This document shows, in pieces, positions 26,344 to 33,683 of a DNA stretch of 64,000 bases; within the stretch, counting starts at the first letter, position 1, and each line of letters opens with the position of its first letter. The position numbers were made by a program, and so were the translations under genes. Source of the DNA: an uncultured Eubacterium sp. (GTDB lineage: Bacteria > Bacillota > Clostridia > Lachnospirales > Lachnospiraceae); assembly GCA_910577295.1 (NCBI GenBank), contig CAJTLS010000007.1:1-64000 (forward strand), written 5' to 3'. The notes below the pieces were generated by a model. The model did no database searches, was not told where the DNA came from, and saw nothing but the letters and a program-made list of their open reading frames with translations.

Positions 26344-27792
26344 ATGTTTGATTATAAACGATTAGAAGCGGTATCAGTGGCAGGAGAAGCGCCTGCCACC
26401 GAGCCGGAACGACAATATTATTTTATGAAAAAATGTAAGGAGTGGGCGACCGGGGAAATTTCCCGTTTAGGTCGTCCTCTTACGATGTCTATCCAGACGT
26501 TGGGATGTCAGATGAACGCTAAGGACTCGGAGAAGATGACGGCGATATTGGAATATATTGGTTATACGGAAATTGATGGGCCGGTAGCGGATTTTGTTAT
26601 GTACAATACGTGTACCGTAAGGGAGAATGCCAATCTGAAAATTTACGGGCGGCTGGGGTATTTGAAGAATCATAAAAAATCAAATCCCGACATGAAGATA
26701 GCGCTCTGCGGCTGCATGATGCAGGAGGCGGACGAGGTACAGAGGATACAGAAAAGTTATCCGTTTGTTGATCTTGTTTTTGGCACGCACAATATTTACA
26801 AATTGGCAGAGCTTCTCTATACGCAAATCTGGTCGAACAGACGGGTGACAGACGTGTGGGAGGAGCCAAAAGAGATTGTCGAGGATTTGCCGGGCAAGCG
26901 GAAGTATCCGTTTAAGACGGGCGTCAACATTATGTTTGGCTGCAATAATTTTTGCAGCTACTGTATTGTGCCATATGTGCGCGGACGAGAGCGCAGCAGG
27001 GAGCCGCAGGACATTGTGGAGGAGATTCGCGGGCTGGCAGAAGATGGCGTCGTGGAAATTATGTTGTTGGGGCAAAATGTGAACTCGTATGGGAAGACGT
27101 TAAAAAATCCGTTTGACTTTGCTCAGTTGCTAAGGAAAGTCAATGAGATTTCGGGATTGCGGCGGATTCGTTTTATGACCTCCCATCCAAAGGATTTGTC
27201 GGAAGATTTGATTGAGGCTATGGCGGACTGTGACAAAGTATGCTCGCATCTGCATTTGCCGTTACAGTCGGGAAGCAGTAAGATATTAGAGAAAATGAAT
27301 CGTAAATATACGAAAGAAGATTATTTGGAACTGGTGTCCCGCATACGGAAAAAACTGCCGGACATTTCGCTGACGACAGATATTATAGTAGGTTTTCCGG
27401 GAGAGAGTGAGGAAGATTTTGCAGAGACGCTCGATGTAGTGAGGAAAGTACGATACGACAGCGCCTATACGTTTATTTACTCGAAGCGAATGGGTACGCC
27501 GGCGGCTGCCATGGAAAATCAGGTGCCGAACGAGGTTGTGAAAGAGCGTTTTGACCGTTTACTGAAAGAAATTCAACAGATTTCTTCAGAGATTACCGAC
27601 AGCCGTGTGGGCCAGACGGTTCCTGTGTTATTTGAAGAGAGGAATTTACAGGATAGTAAATTGATGACCGGGCGTCTGTCGAATAATGCTGTGGTACACT
27701 GTCCCGGGGAGGAAAGCCTCATCGGGCAGATAAAGCAGGTGACGTTGCGGGAAAGCCGTGGATTTTATTATATGGGAGAAATATTGTCCTGA
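26344..27792 (+). CDS. miaB: tRNA (adenosine-37 isopentenyl) methylthiotransferase
   Basis: A 482-residue radical-SAM enzyme that adds methylthio to i6A37 of tRNA. The N-terminal UPF0004 domain supplies three cluster cysteines (C55 in TLGCQMNAKDSE, C90 in NTCTVRENA, C124 in CGCMMQEAD). The radical-SAM cysteines are C200, C204 and C207 (GCNNFCSYCIVPYVRGRERSR). A TRAM domain forms the C-terminus. MiaB rather than MtaB or RimO is indicated by the NTCTVRENA and GRERSR wording and the PhxxDLS style block (MTSHPKDLSEDLI). A strong terminator follows. Confidence 0.95.
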   Translation: MFDYKRLEAVSVAGEAPATEPERQYYFMKKCKEWATGEISRLGRPLTMSIQTLGCQMNAKDSEKMTAILEYIGYTEIDGPVADFVMYNTCTVRENANLKIYGRLGYLKNHKKSNPDMKIALCGCMMQEADEVQRIQKSYPFVDLVFGTHNIYKLAELLYTQIWSNRRVTDVWEEPKEIVEDLPGKRKYPFKTGVNIMFGCNNFCSYCIVPYVRGRERSREPQDIVEEIRGLAEDGVVEIMLLGQNVNSYGKTLKNPFDFAQLLRKVNEISGLRRIRFMTSHPKDLSEDLIEAMADCDKVCSHLHLPLQSGSSKILEKMNRKYTKEDYLELVSRIRKKLPDISLTTDIIVGFPGESEEDFAETLDVVRKVRYDSAYTFIYSKRMGTPAAAMENQVPNEVVKERFDRLLKEIQQISSEITDSRVGQTVPVLFEERNLQDSKLMTGRLSNNAVVHCPGEESLIGQIKQVTLRESRGFYYMGEILS

Positions 27793-27807
27793 ATGATTGC
27801 AGGGGAG

Positions 27808-27851
27808 AAAAAGAAGTAAGATAGATGATTCCATCTATCTTACTTCTTTTT
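27808..27851. terminator. Strong bidirectional terminator after miaB
   Basis: Twenty-base perfectly paired arms (27808-27827 and 27832-27851) around a four-base loop, beginning with AAAAA and ending with TTTTT, so it works in both directions between convergent miaB and the cyclophilin gene. Confidence 0.9.
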
Positions 27852-27880
27852 CATTTTATAGGAAAGTGCGTCCTGAGCGG

Positions 27881-27909
27881 AGCGAAAAACAAGAAGAACT
27901 TTAGTTCTT
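27881..27909 (-). terminator. Terminator of the cyclophilin gene
   Basis: On the minus strand, AAGAACT (27903-27909) and AGTTCTT (27894-27900) pair across a two-base loop, followed by CTTGTTTTT. It lies 13 bases past the stop of the minus-strand gene. Confidence 0.55.
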
Positions 27910-27921
27910 TAGCTCTGCCGT

Positions 27922-28449
27922 TCAGGCTGATTTTGTCGGCTCTGGATAGGAAGCGCCAAAGGTATCGACAGTGACGTCTGCCATGACAACCGGTGTCGTC
28001 GGCATATCGTTCCAGTCGGTATCGACTTCTGCCAGTTTATCGACGATTTCCATCCCCTCGGTTACTTTGCCGAAAGCGGCGTAAGAGCCATCCAGATGGG
28101 AAGCCTTTTTGTGCATGATGAAAAACTGTGAGCCGGCGGAATCCGGATGCTGTGAGCGCGCCATTGAGATAACCCCCGGTTCATGGCTGAGGTTATTTTC
28201 AAAACCATTGGTAGAAAACTCGCCGGGGATAGTATAGTCTGGCCCTCCGATACCGTTTCCGTCCGGGTCTCCGCCCTGTATCATAAAGCCTTTGATGATA
28301 CGGTGAAATGTCAGGCCGTTGTAGAAGCCTTTATTTACGAGAGAAATAAAGTTATTTACCGTATTCGGTGCGACGTCGGGATATAATTCCACTTTTATTA
28401 CGTCGCCATTTTTCATTTCAATTGTAACGATTGGATTTTTTTCTGCCAT
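27922..28449 (-). CDS. Cyclophilin-type peptidyl-prolyl cis-trans isomerase
   Basis: A 175-residue cytoplasmic cyclophilin. Core motifs are FHRIIKGFMIQGGDPDGNGIGGP, containing the catalytic arginine (R52), SMARSQHPDSAGSQFFIMHKKASHLDGSYAAFGKV and GMEIVDKLA. There is no signal peptide. It catalyses proline isomerisation during folding. The minus-strand start has AAGGAA upstream. Its promoter region is shared with the divergent spoIIGA region, including a consensus Spo0A box 67 bases from its start codon. Confidence 0.93.
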   Translation of the reverse strand: MAEKNPIVTIEMKNGDVIKVELYPDVAPNTVNNFISLVNKGFYNGLTFHRIIKGFMIQGGDPDGNGIGGPDYTIPGEFSTNGFENNLSHEPGVISMARSQHPDSAGSQFFIMHKKASHLDGSYAAFGKVTEGMEIVDKLAEVDTDWNDMPTTPVVMADVTVDTFGASYPEPTKSA

Positions 28450-28515
28450 TGTTTGATTTCCTTTCTGCTGCTGTTTTTTTCTATTGTAAAAGATTTTCCC
28501 CGAATATGCAAGGGC

Positions 28516-28523
28516 TTCGACAA
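28516..28523. promoter_or_regulatory. Spo0A box
   Basis: TTCGACAA is the exact complement of the 0A-box consensus TTGTCGAA. It sits about 150 bases before the predicted spoIIGA start site. Weaker box-like matches (TGTCGTT at 28570-28576; TTTGACA at 28632-28638, one mismatch on the minus strand) lie closer to the promoter. Confidence 0.5.
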
Positions 28524-28632
28524 GCTCTGACAGAAAGAATAGGAAGAAGGCCGGAAGCTGCTGGTATCCTGTCGTTTTTTGGGTGGAGGGGTCGGATAAG
28601 CAAAGGAAATATTTTAATATCTCTTCCGCTGT

Positions 28633-28665
28633 TTGACAGAATTTGCAAAAGGAGGCTCTTATAAT
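28633..28665 (+). promoter_or_regulatory. spoIIG promoter with 21-base spacer
   Basis: Perfect boxes TTGACA (28633-28638) and TATAAT (28660-28665) are 21 bases apart, about four too many for ordinary sigma-A use. The Bacillus spoIIG promoter has the same peculiarity (22 bases) and needs Spo0A-P to be used. Its position about 40 bases before spoIIGA agrees. Confidence 0.7.
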
Positions 28666-28704
28666 AGAGCTACACCGGTTACCAAAAGAGAGAAGAGGAT
28701 GGCT

Positions 28705-29502
28705 ATGAAATTGTATCTGGATATATTTTTCCTAATCAATCTGGGAATGAATTTCGTGATTTTAATGGCAGAGAGTTTTTTTCAAAATCGAAAGATAGCA
28801 TTGAAGCGCCTTACACTGACAGCGGCTTTCGGAGCCGGCGCTGCCTGCCTTTGTGTGGTGACGGGGATGCATCGGGTTCCGGTATTACTGATTGTCTGTT
28901 ATGCGCTAATGAGTATTGTACTTGTCCGAATGGCCTTTGGAAAAACAACGGTAGGGACGTGGGTAAGAAATGTGGTGTTTTTTTATACGATTGCTTTTTT
29001 GCTTGGAGGTCTGCTCGTCCAAGTGAAAGGATTATTTTCTTTCTCTCTCTCCGGTCTTGTTGTTTTGGGATTGGCCGGTATTTTTTTGCTGATTCTTCGC
29101 TGGATTTTACCGAAATGGAGGAGATGGCAGAGCGCTGCCGGAGTATACCGTCGGGTGCGATTGTACTATCAGGGAAATGTGGTGGCCGGCAATGCTCTCT
29201 GGGATACGGGCAACCGGCTGCAGGAGCCGTTTACCGGAGAACCCGTATTGCTGGGAGAACGCAGGTTTCTCTCGCGATTGTGGAAAAAGGGAGAAGAGCC
29301 GGTTTTGCGTATAATTCCTTTTCATTCGGTTGGAAAGGAGACGGGGCTGCTTCATGTGTTTCAGGCAGATTATATAGAGGTAGAAAGGGAAAACGAGTGG
29401 TATCGGGTGGAGAACCCGTGGGTGGCAATATGCGATTACTATCTTTCGGCGGATGGTGAGTATGAGATTATATTGCATCCAGATATGTTACAAGAAGAAT
29501 GA
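28705..29502 (+). CDS. spoIIGA: Sigma-E processing peptidase
   Basis: A 265-residue protein with five N-terminal membrane helices (about 1-137) and a C-terminal soluble aspartic-protease domain. The active-site motif is DTGN (D167-N170, in ALWDTGNRLQEPFTGEPVLL). In sporulation it sits in the septal membrane and, when triggered by SpoIIR from the forespore, cleaves the pro-sequence from sigma-E. ATG 28705 gives the usual start (MKLYLDIFFLINL) with AGAAGAGG six bases upstream. ATG 28699 is too close to it. The target gene sigE follows by 18 bases. Confidence 0.93.
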   Translation: MKLYLDIFFLINLGMNFVILMAESFFQNRKIALKRLTLTAAFGAGAACLCVVTGMHRVPVLLIVCYALMSIVLVRMAFGKTTVGTWVRNVVFFYTIAFLLGGLLVQVKGLFSFSLSGLVVLGLAGIFLLILRWILPKWRRWQSAAGVYRRVRLYYQGNVVAGNALWDTGNRLQEPFTGEPVLLGERRFLSRLWKKGEEPVLRIIPFHSVGKETGLLHVFQADYIEVERENEWYRVENPWVAICDYYLSADGEYEIILHPDMLQEE

Positions 29503-29520
29503 ACAAAGGGAGGAACAAAA

Positions 29521-30267
29521 ATGTTATTACGAATTTCTATGCCGGGCCAGTTTCAATTTCGAATGATACAGGACTGGAGAAGCGTGTTATTTCATCAGGG
29601 AGGAGATATTCATTATATCGGCGGGGCAGAGATTTTGCCGGCGCCGTTGGAGCCGCAGGAGGAAGCCGCTTGCATTGAGGCTTTAGTGTGTGAGGAAAAT
29701 GAAACGGCGCGCAATAAACTGGTCGAACACAATCTGCGCCTGGTCGTTTACATAGCTAAAAAATTTGATAATACGGGCGTAGGCGTTGAGGATTTAATAT
29801 CAATTGGAACGATTGGCTTAATGAAAGCAATCAATACGTTTAATCCGGGGAAAAATATTAAGCTGGCGACATATGCGTCCCGCTGCATAGAAAATGAAAT
29901 ACTGATGTATTTACGGCGTAACAACAAAACGAAACTGGAAGTTTCGATTGACGAACCGCTCAATGTCGACTGGGATGGCAATGAGTTGTTGCTATCCGAT
30001 ATTCTGGGAACAAGCGAAGATGTCATTTACCGTGATTTAGAAAGGGAGGTAGACTGCAAATTATTGCGAAAGGCGCTGGAGACGCTTAGCGACAGGGAAC
30101 AGACGATAATCCGTCTGCGCTTTGGAATCGATAATCAGCAGGAAAAGGAATTGACACAGAAAGAAGTGGCGGATTTGCTTGGTATTTCCCAAAGTTATAT
30201 TTCTCGTCTGGAAAAGAAGATTATGAAACGTCTAAAAAAGGAAATTCTCCGCATGGAGGGGCAGTAG
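29521..30267 (+). CDS. sigE: Sporulation sigma factor E (pro-sigma-E)
   Basis: A 248-residue mother-cell sigma factor. An N-terminal pro-sequence of about 30 residues precedes HYIGGAEILP, aligned with the cleavage zone of Bacillus pro-sigma-E. Region 2 is NLRLVVYIAKKFDNTGVGVEDLISIGTIGLMKAINTF, then KLATYASRCIENEILMYLRRNNK. Region 4 helix-turn-helix is TQKEVADLLGISQSYISRLEKKIMKRLKK. It is co-transcribed with its protease spoIIGA. Unlike Bacillus, sigG does not follow but lies at 54016-54792 on the other strand. Confidence 0.97.
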   Translation: MLLRISMPGQFQFRMIQDWRSVLFHQGGDIHYIGGAEILPAPLEPQEEAACIEALVCEENETARNKLVEHNLRLVVYIAKKFDNTGVGVEDLISIGTIGLMKAINTFNPGKNIKLATYASRCIENEILMYLRRNNKTKLEVSIDEPLNVDWDGNELLLSDILGTSEDVIYRDLEREVDCKLLRKALETLSDREQTIIRLRFGIDNQQEKELTQKEVADLLGISQSYISRLEKKIMKRLKKEILRMEGQ

Positions 30268-30407
30268 GAAAGTGATTGCTCTGGATTCATTACTATATTT
30301 TATTGGATGAATTATTTTAGCCTTTGCTTCTATTGTGAGGGCAAAACGCAGCGTGTATAATTACAGATGAAAAATTCGTTATGTACATGAAAAGGAGAGA
30401 GCAGGCG

Positions 30408-31121
30408 ATGAAATTATACGCGGTACGGTATGGAAAGAATTTTATATACGGAACAGAGGGAACCGTTTTTCGGGAGGCGGTAAATGCGAATAAGTGTATC
30501 GAAGATTTCGCGTTTTTCTATTATCTATTTGAAATCAAAGGAAAATATTTTATGGTAGACACCGGTTTTCGGGATGTGTCACTGGCGGCGGAGATGGGAG
30601 TTGATTTGCTGGCGGTGGAAGCAGAGCTGGAGAAATTATTTGGCGGTGAACTGTCGATAGATACGATTATTATTACCCACAGCCATTGGGACCATATCAA
30701 CAATCTTGACTTGTATAGTCCGGCGCGTATTATTATGTCAAAGGCAGCCAGCCAGATTGCTCTGGAGGAGGGAACGGACGAGATAAAACGTATTTTGCAG
30801 GAAAGAGCGGTTACCCTTGTGGAGGACAGGATTCTTATTGACGATTTATTTTTGTTTCAGGTAATTGGCGGCCATACGCCTGATTCATCCGTTCTCTTTT
30901 TTGAGGAAGAAGGGAAGAAGTATGTCATAACAGGAGACGAGTGTTATGTGCAGGACAATGTATACAAAAACATTCCTATCGGAATCTCTACTGCTTCGGA
31001 CAAAAATGAAGAGTTTGTCCGTTTTTGTCATGAGAAGAAATATATCCCGCTGCCGTTTCACGACAGAGGGATTTTGGATAAATATGAGAGGATATCAGAA
31101 AATGTAGTGAGAATCTTTTAA
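30408..31121 (+). CDS. MBL-fold metallohydrolase
   Basis: A 237-residue metallo-beta-lactamase-fold protein. Metal-site motifs are TIIITHSHWDHINN (H91, H93, D95, H96), GGHTPDSS, ITGDECY and a late FHDRG. The N-terminal half has VDTGFRD, a common start of lactonase-type (AHL-lactonase-like) members. Substrate cannot be assigned; N-acyl homoserine lactonase activity would be a guess. ATG 30408 is ten bases after AAAGGAG. The 140-base gap after sigE contains TATAAT-like sequence and no clear terminator. Confidence 0.8.
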   Translation: MKLYAVRYGKNFIYGTEGTVFREAVNANKCIEDFAFFYYLFEIKGKYFMVDTGFRDVSLAAEMGVDLLAVEAELEKLFGGELSIDTIIITHSHWDHINNLDLYSPARIIMSKAASQIALEEGTDEIKRILQERAVTLVEDRILIDDLFLFQVIGGHTPDSSVLFFEEEGKKYVITGDECYVQDNVYKNIPIGISTASDKNEEFVRFCHEKKYIPLPFHDRGILDKYERISENVVRIF

Positions 31122-31175
31122 GGCAGGAAAAATCGTTACTCTGAATTGCAGAAAATTTTTGTTCCAGATTATTTA

Positions 31176-31236
31176 AGAGTGAGGATGTCCCTCTTTATGA
31201 TTTTGGTTAATCATAGTTTTGGGACACCCTCACTCT
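31176..31236. terminator. Long hairpin between convergent genes
   Basis: Arms AGAGTGAGG..GTCCC (31176-31191) and GGGAC..CCTCACTCT (31221-31236) pair with one mismatch, with a second nested stem TATGATT/AATCATA (31196-31202, 31209-31215). The 61-base element lies between converging stops. It lacks a strong U tail, so it may be a weak bidirectional terminator or a small inverted-repeat element. Confidence 0.5.
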
Positions 31237-31256
31237 AGCTTTTGGGCTAATGCCTC

Positions 31257-31667
31257 TTATTTTGTAATCTTCAGTTTCTTCAGTAAAGTTTTAGTAATTT
31301 TACCGTTTGCGGCAATACATTTTTTACGCTGATATTTTTTGATTGCCCGTTTTGTTTTTGCTCCGCAATGTCCATCTGCCCTGCCGCATTTATAGCCGAG
31401 CTTATTGAGTCTCCGCTGTACCTTTCGTATGGTAGAAGTGCTATAATATTTTGAACTGCTTTTCGCGCCTGTGCAAGTATTGGAATAAGGACACACGCCG
31501 TTTTTGTGTAAATGAGGCCCCATGCCGTGGTCGTAATGACGACTTCCAGAGGAGCTGCTGCGATTGGAGCGGTGATGTCCTCCGTGGCCGTGTGCGGACA
31601 CAACAAGCGGAGAGAACGATAAACACAGGCACATGAAGATAATTTGAGTTGTTCTGATAAATTTCAT
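31257..31667 (-). CDS. Secreted peptidoglycan-binding domain protein
   Basis: A 136-residue exported protein. The signal peptide (about 1-25) ends near VVSA-HGHGG. A histidine/serine-rich stretch (GHGGHHRSNRSSSSGSRHYDHG) is followed by the YHYH-type block MGPHLHKNGVCPYSNTC. A PG_binding_1 domain fills about 77-133 (IRKVQRRLNKLGYKCGRADGHCGAKTKRAIKKYQRKKCIAANGKI). It has no catalytic domain, so it probably binds cell wall, and the His-rich segment may bind metal. Its leader contains a conserved-looking hairpin (31710-31748). Confidence 0.8.
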   Translation of the reverse strand: MKFIRTTQIIFMCLCLSFSPLVVSAHGHGGHHRSNRSSSSGSRHYDHGMGPHLHKNGVCPYSNTCTGAKSSSKYYSTSTIRKVQRRLNKLGYKCGRADGHCGAKTKRAIKKYQRKKCIAANGKITKTLLKKLKITK

Positions 31668-31709
31668 AAATATAACCTCCTAATTTTTTTATGACAAAGT
31701 TTCCATTGT

Positions 31710-31748
31710 TGTAGCCTGACAGGTTCGACTTGCCACCGTCGGGCTACA
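31710..31748 (-). ncRNA. Structured 5' leader hairpin
   Basis: TGTAGCC (31710-31716) and GGCTACA (31742-31748) form seven pairs, continued by GAC/GTC and GGT/ACC around a ten-base loop. It lies in the leader of the minus-strand peptidoglycan-binding gene, just after a possible TTGAAA-17-TGTAAA promoter. No U tract follows on either strand. I do not recognise a named riboswitch class. Confidence 0.35.
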
Positions 31749-31842
31749 TTTACAGAATAACATTGCTTTTTTTTCAAGTCATCATAAAAATGTAAAAGAG
31801 TTGTTAAAATCTGAAACTGATTTGTGTCCTTTGATTGTATTC

Positions 31843-33405
31843 TTATAAGTTCTCATATGTAAAATAGTCAAAGTAAGCGTAGGTTTCGGATGGCTTTCCG
31901 TTTGAGGTTGCATAGAGTCCAATCGTATTACCGACAAAACCGTTGGCAACGTCGGTGCTGAGCATACGTGCGTCAACATGTTCGGCCAGCGTATCGAAAG
32001 TTTCGGAATCGGTGCTGTACAGAAAAGCTAAATCCTGTTCGCTCTGCGTCATGCGCAGGTATAGGGTGCTAAAGGAAGTATCCAAAAGTTTTTCGGCAAT
32101 AACTTCCGTTTTGTCGTCATAAGTTTTTAACACACATAATGATGTTTTACTTTCGCTTGTTCCAACAAGAAGCTGGTAATTATAGGACTGGCTTTGATAA
32201 ATAGCCAGACCGGCCTGTTCGTTGTCCGCAGCCGCTTCAAACGTCACGGATGTCTCGGCAAGGAAATGAAAAGATTGCTGCCTCCGGCACAGATAAGACG
32301 GAGCGCCGGTGGAAGAGAGTAAATCAGGAGACAGCTTCATCTGTAAATATCCTGATTTATTTGTTGTCGAGTAGTTTTCCTGTTGTGGATTGCGCAAATA
32401 GAGGAAATGCATCGGTATTTTGCTGTTGTCAAAATCTTCTTTTGCCGGAACCGGACAGTCTGCATCGGCCGGAAGATTCGGAGCGGTAAATGTTTCTTCC
32501 AGAATGCCTTTTCCCGGATTTACGACCGGCCATCCGTCTTCCCATGTAAAAGGAACTAAAAAAGTTTCCCGCCCGAGATTGCGGTAATAACCGCCGCAGA
32601 TTCGGGATGCCAGACATACCATCCACCATTCTCCGTTTTGTGTTTCCACGATATCTGGGTGGCCGACATTCACAATCGGGTATTGATTTCCCAAATGACG
32701 ATGTGTCAAAATCGGATTTCCCTTGTAACCCTCAAACGGCTCCGTCAGACTTTTACTGCGGGCAATTGATACCGCATGGTGATGTCCGGTTCCGGCTTCA
32801 GAAATCAAAAGATAATACCATCCGTCCTTTTTGTAAATATGCGGGCCCTCCGCCCACTCAACGCCGCGAAGCGCACCGTGCCATGCAGGATAGCTCTCGC
32901 CGGTCAGCTTCATCGTCTGTAAATCAAGCTCTTGTATGTAAATTTCGTTGTCGCCAAAATATCGTGCGCCTTCCCGGCGATCCTGCGTTCCGCAATAGTA
33001 GCACTTTCCGTCATCATCAAAAAACAGCGATGGGTCAATGCCTGCGGAGCCGAGAGGATGCGGGTCTGACCATGGGCCGGCAGGATTTGTTGCCGTTACG
33101 ATAAAATTGCCCAGAGAGCTGGAAACATTAGTTGTAATCATATAAAAAGTACCATCGTGATAGCGCAGCGTGGGAGCAAAAATACCGCGGCTTGTTTCTA
33201 TATTTTTTAAAGGCAGTTGTTCCTTTCTATCCAATATATTACCAATCTGCTTCCAATGTACCAAATCTTTACTGTGAAAGATAGGAACCCCCGGCCAGTA
33301 AGCGAATGTTGAGGTGACAAGATAGTAATCGTCCTCCACACGGCAGATGGAAGGGTCAGGATAAAAACCGGAAAGAATTGGGTTTGTGTAAATGTTTTTG
33401 CTCAT
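31843..33405 (-). CDS. GH43 beta-xylosidase / arabinofuranosidase
   Basis: A 520-residue glycoside hydrolase. The N-terminal five-bladed propeller has the family triad D17 (GFYPDPSI), D124 (AGIDPSLFF) and E186 (WAEGPHIY). The C-terminal beta-sandwich (about 330-520) is the GH43_C2-type domain. The wording NPILSGFYPDPSICRVEDDYYLVTSTFAYWPGVPIFHSKDLVHWKQIG resembles GH43 subfamilies 11/12, which remove xylose or arabinose from xylo-oligosaccharides. No signal peptide, so it acts on imported oligosaccharides. It is divergent from the transporter operon and shares its regulatory region. Confidence 0.9.
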   Translation of the reverse strand: MSKNIYTNPILSGFYPDPSICRVEDDYYLVTSTFAYWPGVPIFHSKDLVHWKQIGNILDRKEQLPLKNIETSRGIFAPTLRYHDGTFYMITTNVSSSLGNFIVTATNPAGPWSDPHPLGSAGIDPSLFFDDDGKCYYCGTQDRREGARYFGDNEIYIQELDLQTMKLTGESYPAWHGALRGVEWAEGPHIYKKDGWYYLLISEAGTGHHHAVSIARSKSLTEPFEGYKGNPILTHRHLGNQYPIVNVGHPDIVETQNGEWWMVCLASRICGGYYRNLGRETFLVPFTWEDGWPVVNPGKGILEETFTAPNLPADADCPVPAKEDFDNSKIPMHFLYLRNPQQENYSTTNKSGYLQMKLSPDLLSSTGAPSYLCRRQQSFHFLAETSVTFEAAADNEQAGLAIYQSQSYNYQLLVGTSESKTSLCVLKTYDDKTEVIAEKLLDTSFSTLYLRMTQSEQDLAFLYSTDSETFDTLAEHVDARMLSTDVANGFVGNTIGLYATSNGKPSETYAYFDYFTYENL

Positions 33406-33441
33406 CAGAAAAACCTCCTTATCGTTACAATACTTAAACCA

Positions 33442-33470
33442 ATTTTAACATAACTCATAAAAAATGTGAA
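33442..33470 (-). promoter_or_regulatory. Promoter of the GH43 gene
   Basis: On the minus strand TTCACA (33465-33470), a 17-base spacer and TAAAAT (33442-33447), about 30 bases before the GH43 start region, with AAGGAGG as its ribosome-binding site. Confidence 0.55.
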
Positions 33471-33510
33471 TAGAAAACGTAAAAGGAAAAACGGCACCTT
33501 TTTATTGGCA

Positions 33511-33525
33511 AATTTCATAAAAATT
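33511..33525. promoter_or_regulatory. CodY-box-like site between divergent promoters
   Basis: AATTTCATAAAAATT matches 12 of 15 positions of the CodY consensus AATTTTCWGAAAATT and lies 14 bases upstream of the operon -35 box. AT-rich sequence makes chance matches common. codY itself is in this window at 60648. Confidence 0.3.
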
Positions 33526-33539
33526 GATATCGAAAACTA

Positions 33540-33568
33540 TGGACATGTAACAAAAATAGTGATATAAT
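33540..33568 (+). promoter_or_regulatory. Promoter of the xylan transporter operon
   Basis: TGGACA (33540-33545), 17 bases, TATAAT (33563-33568). The leader of about 105 bases before the first gene is AT-rich. Confidence 0.7.
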
Positions 33569-33683
33569 TTATATAAAACTGTATACATATTATACAAAAA
33601 AACAATCATGCAGTCTGTTAGAGAATGATATTCTTTAGCAATATGCATAAAAAGAGAAACAATGAAAGGAGATTGCGACAGCT

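Noticed and set aside
28183..28664. Plus-strand open frames opposite and after the cyclophilin gene
   Set aside because: Antisense shadows of a clear cyclophilin; the second crosses the spoIIG promoter and lacks a ribosome-binding site.
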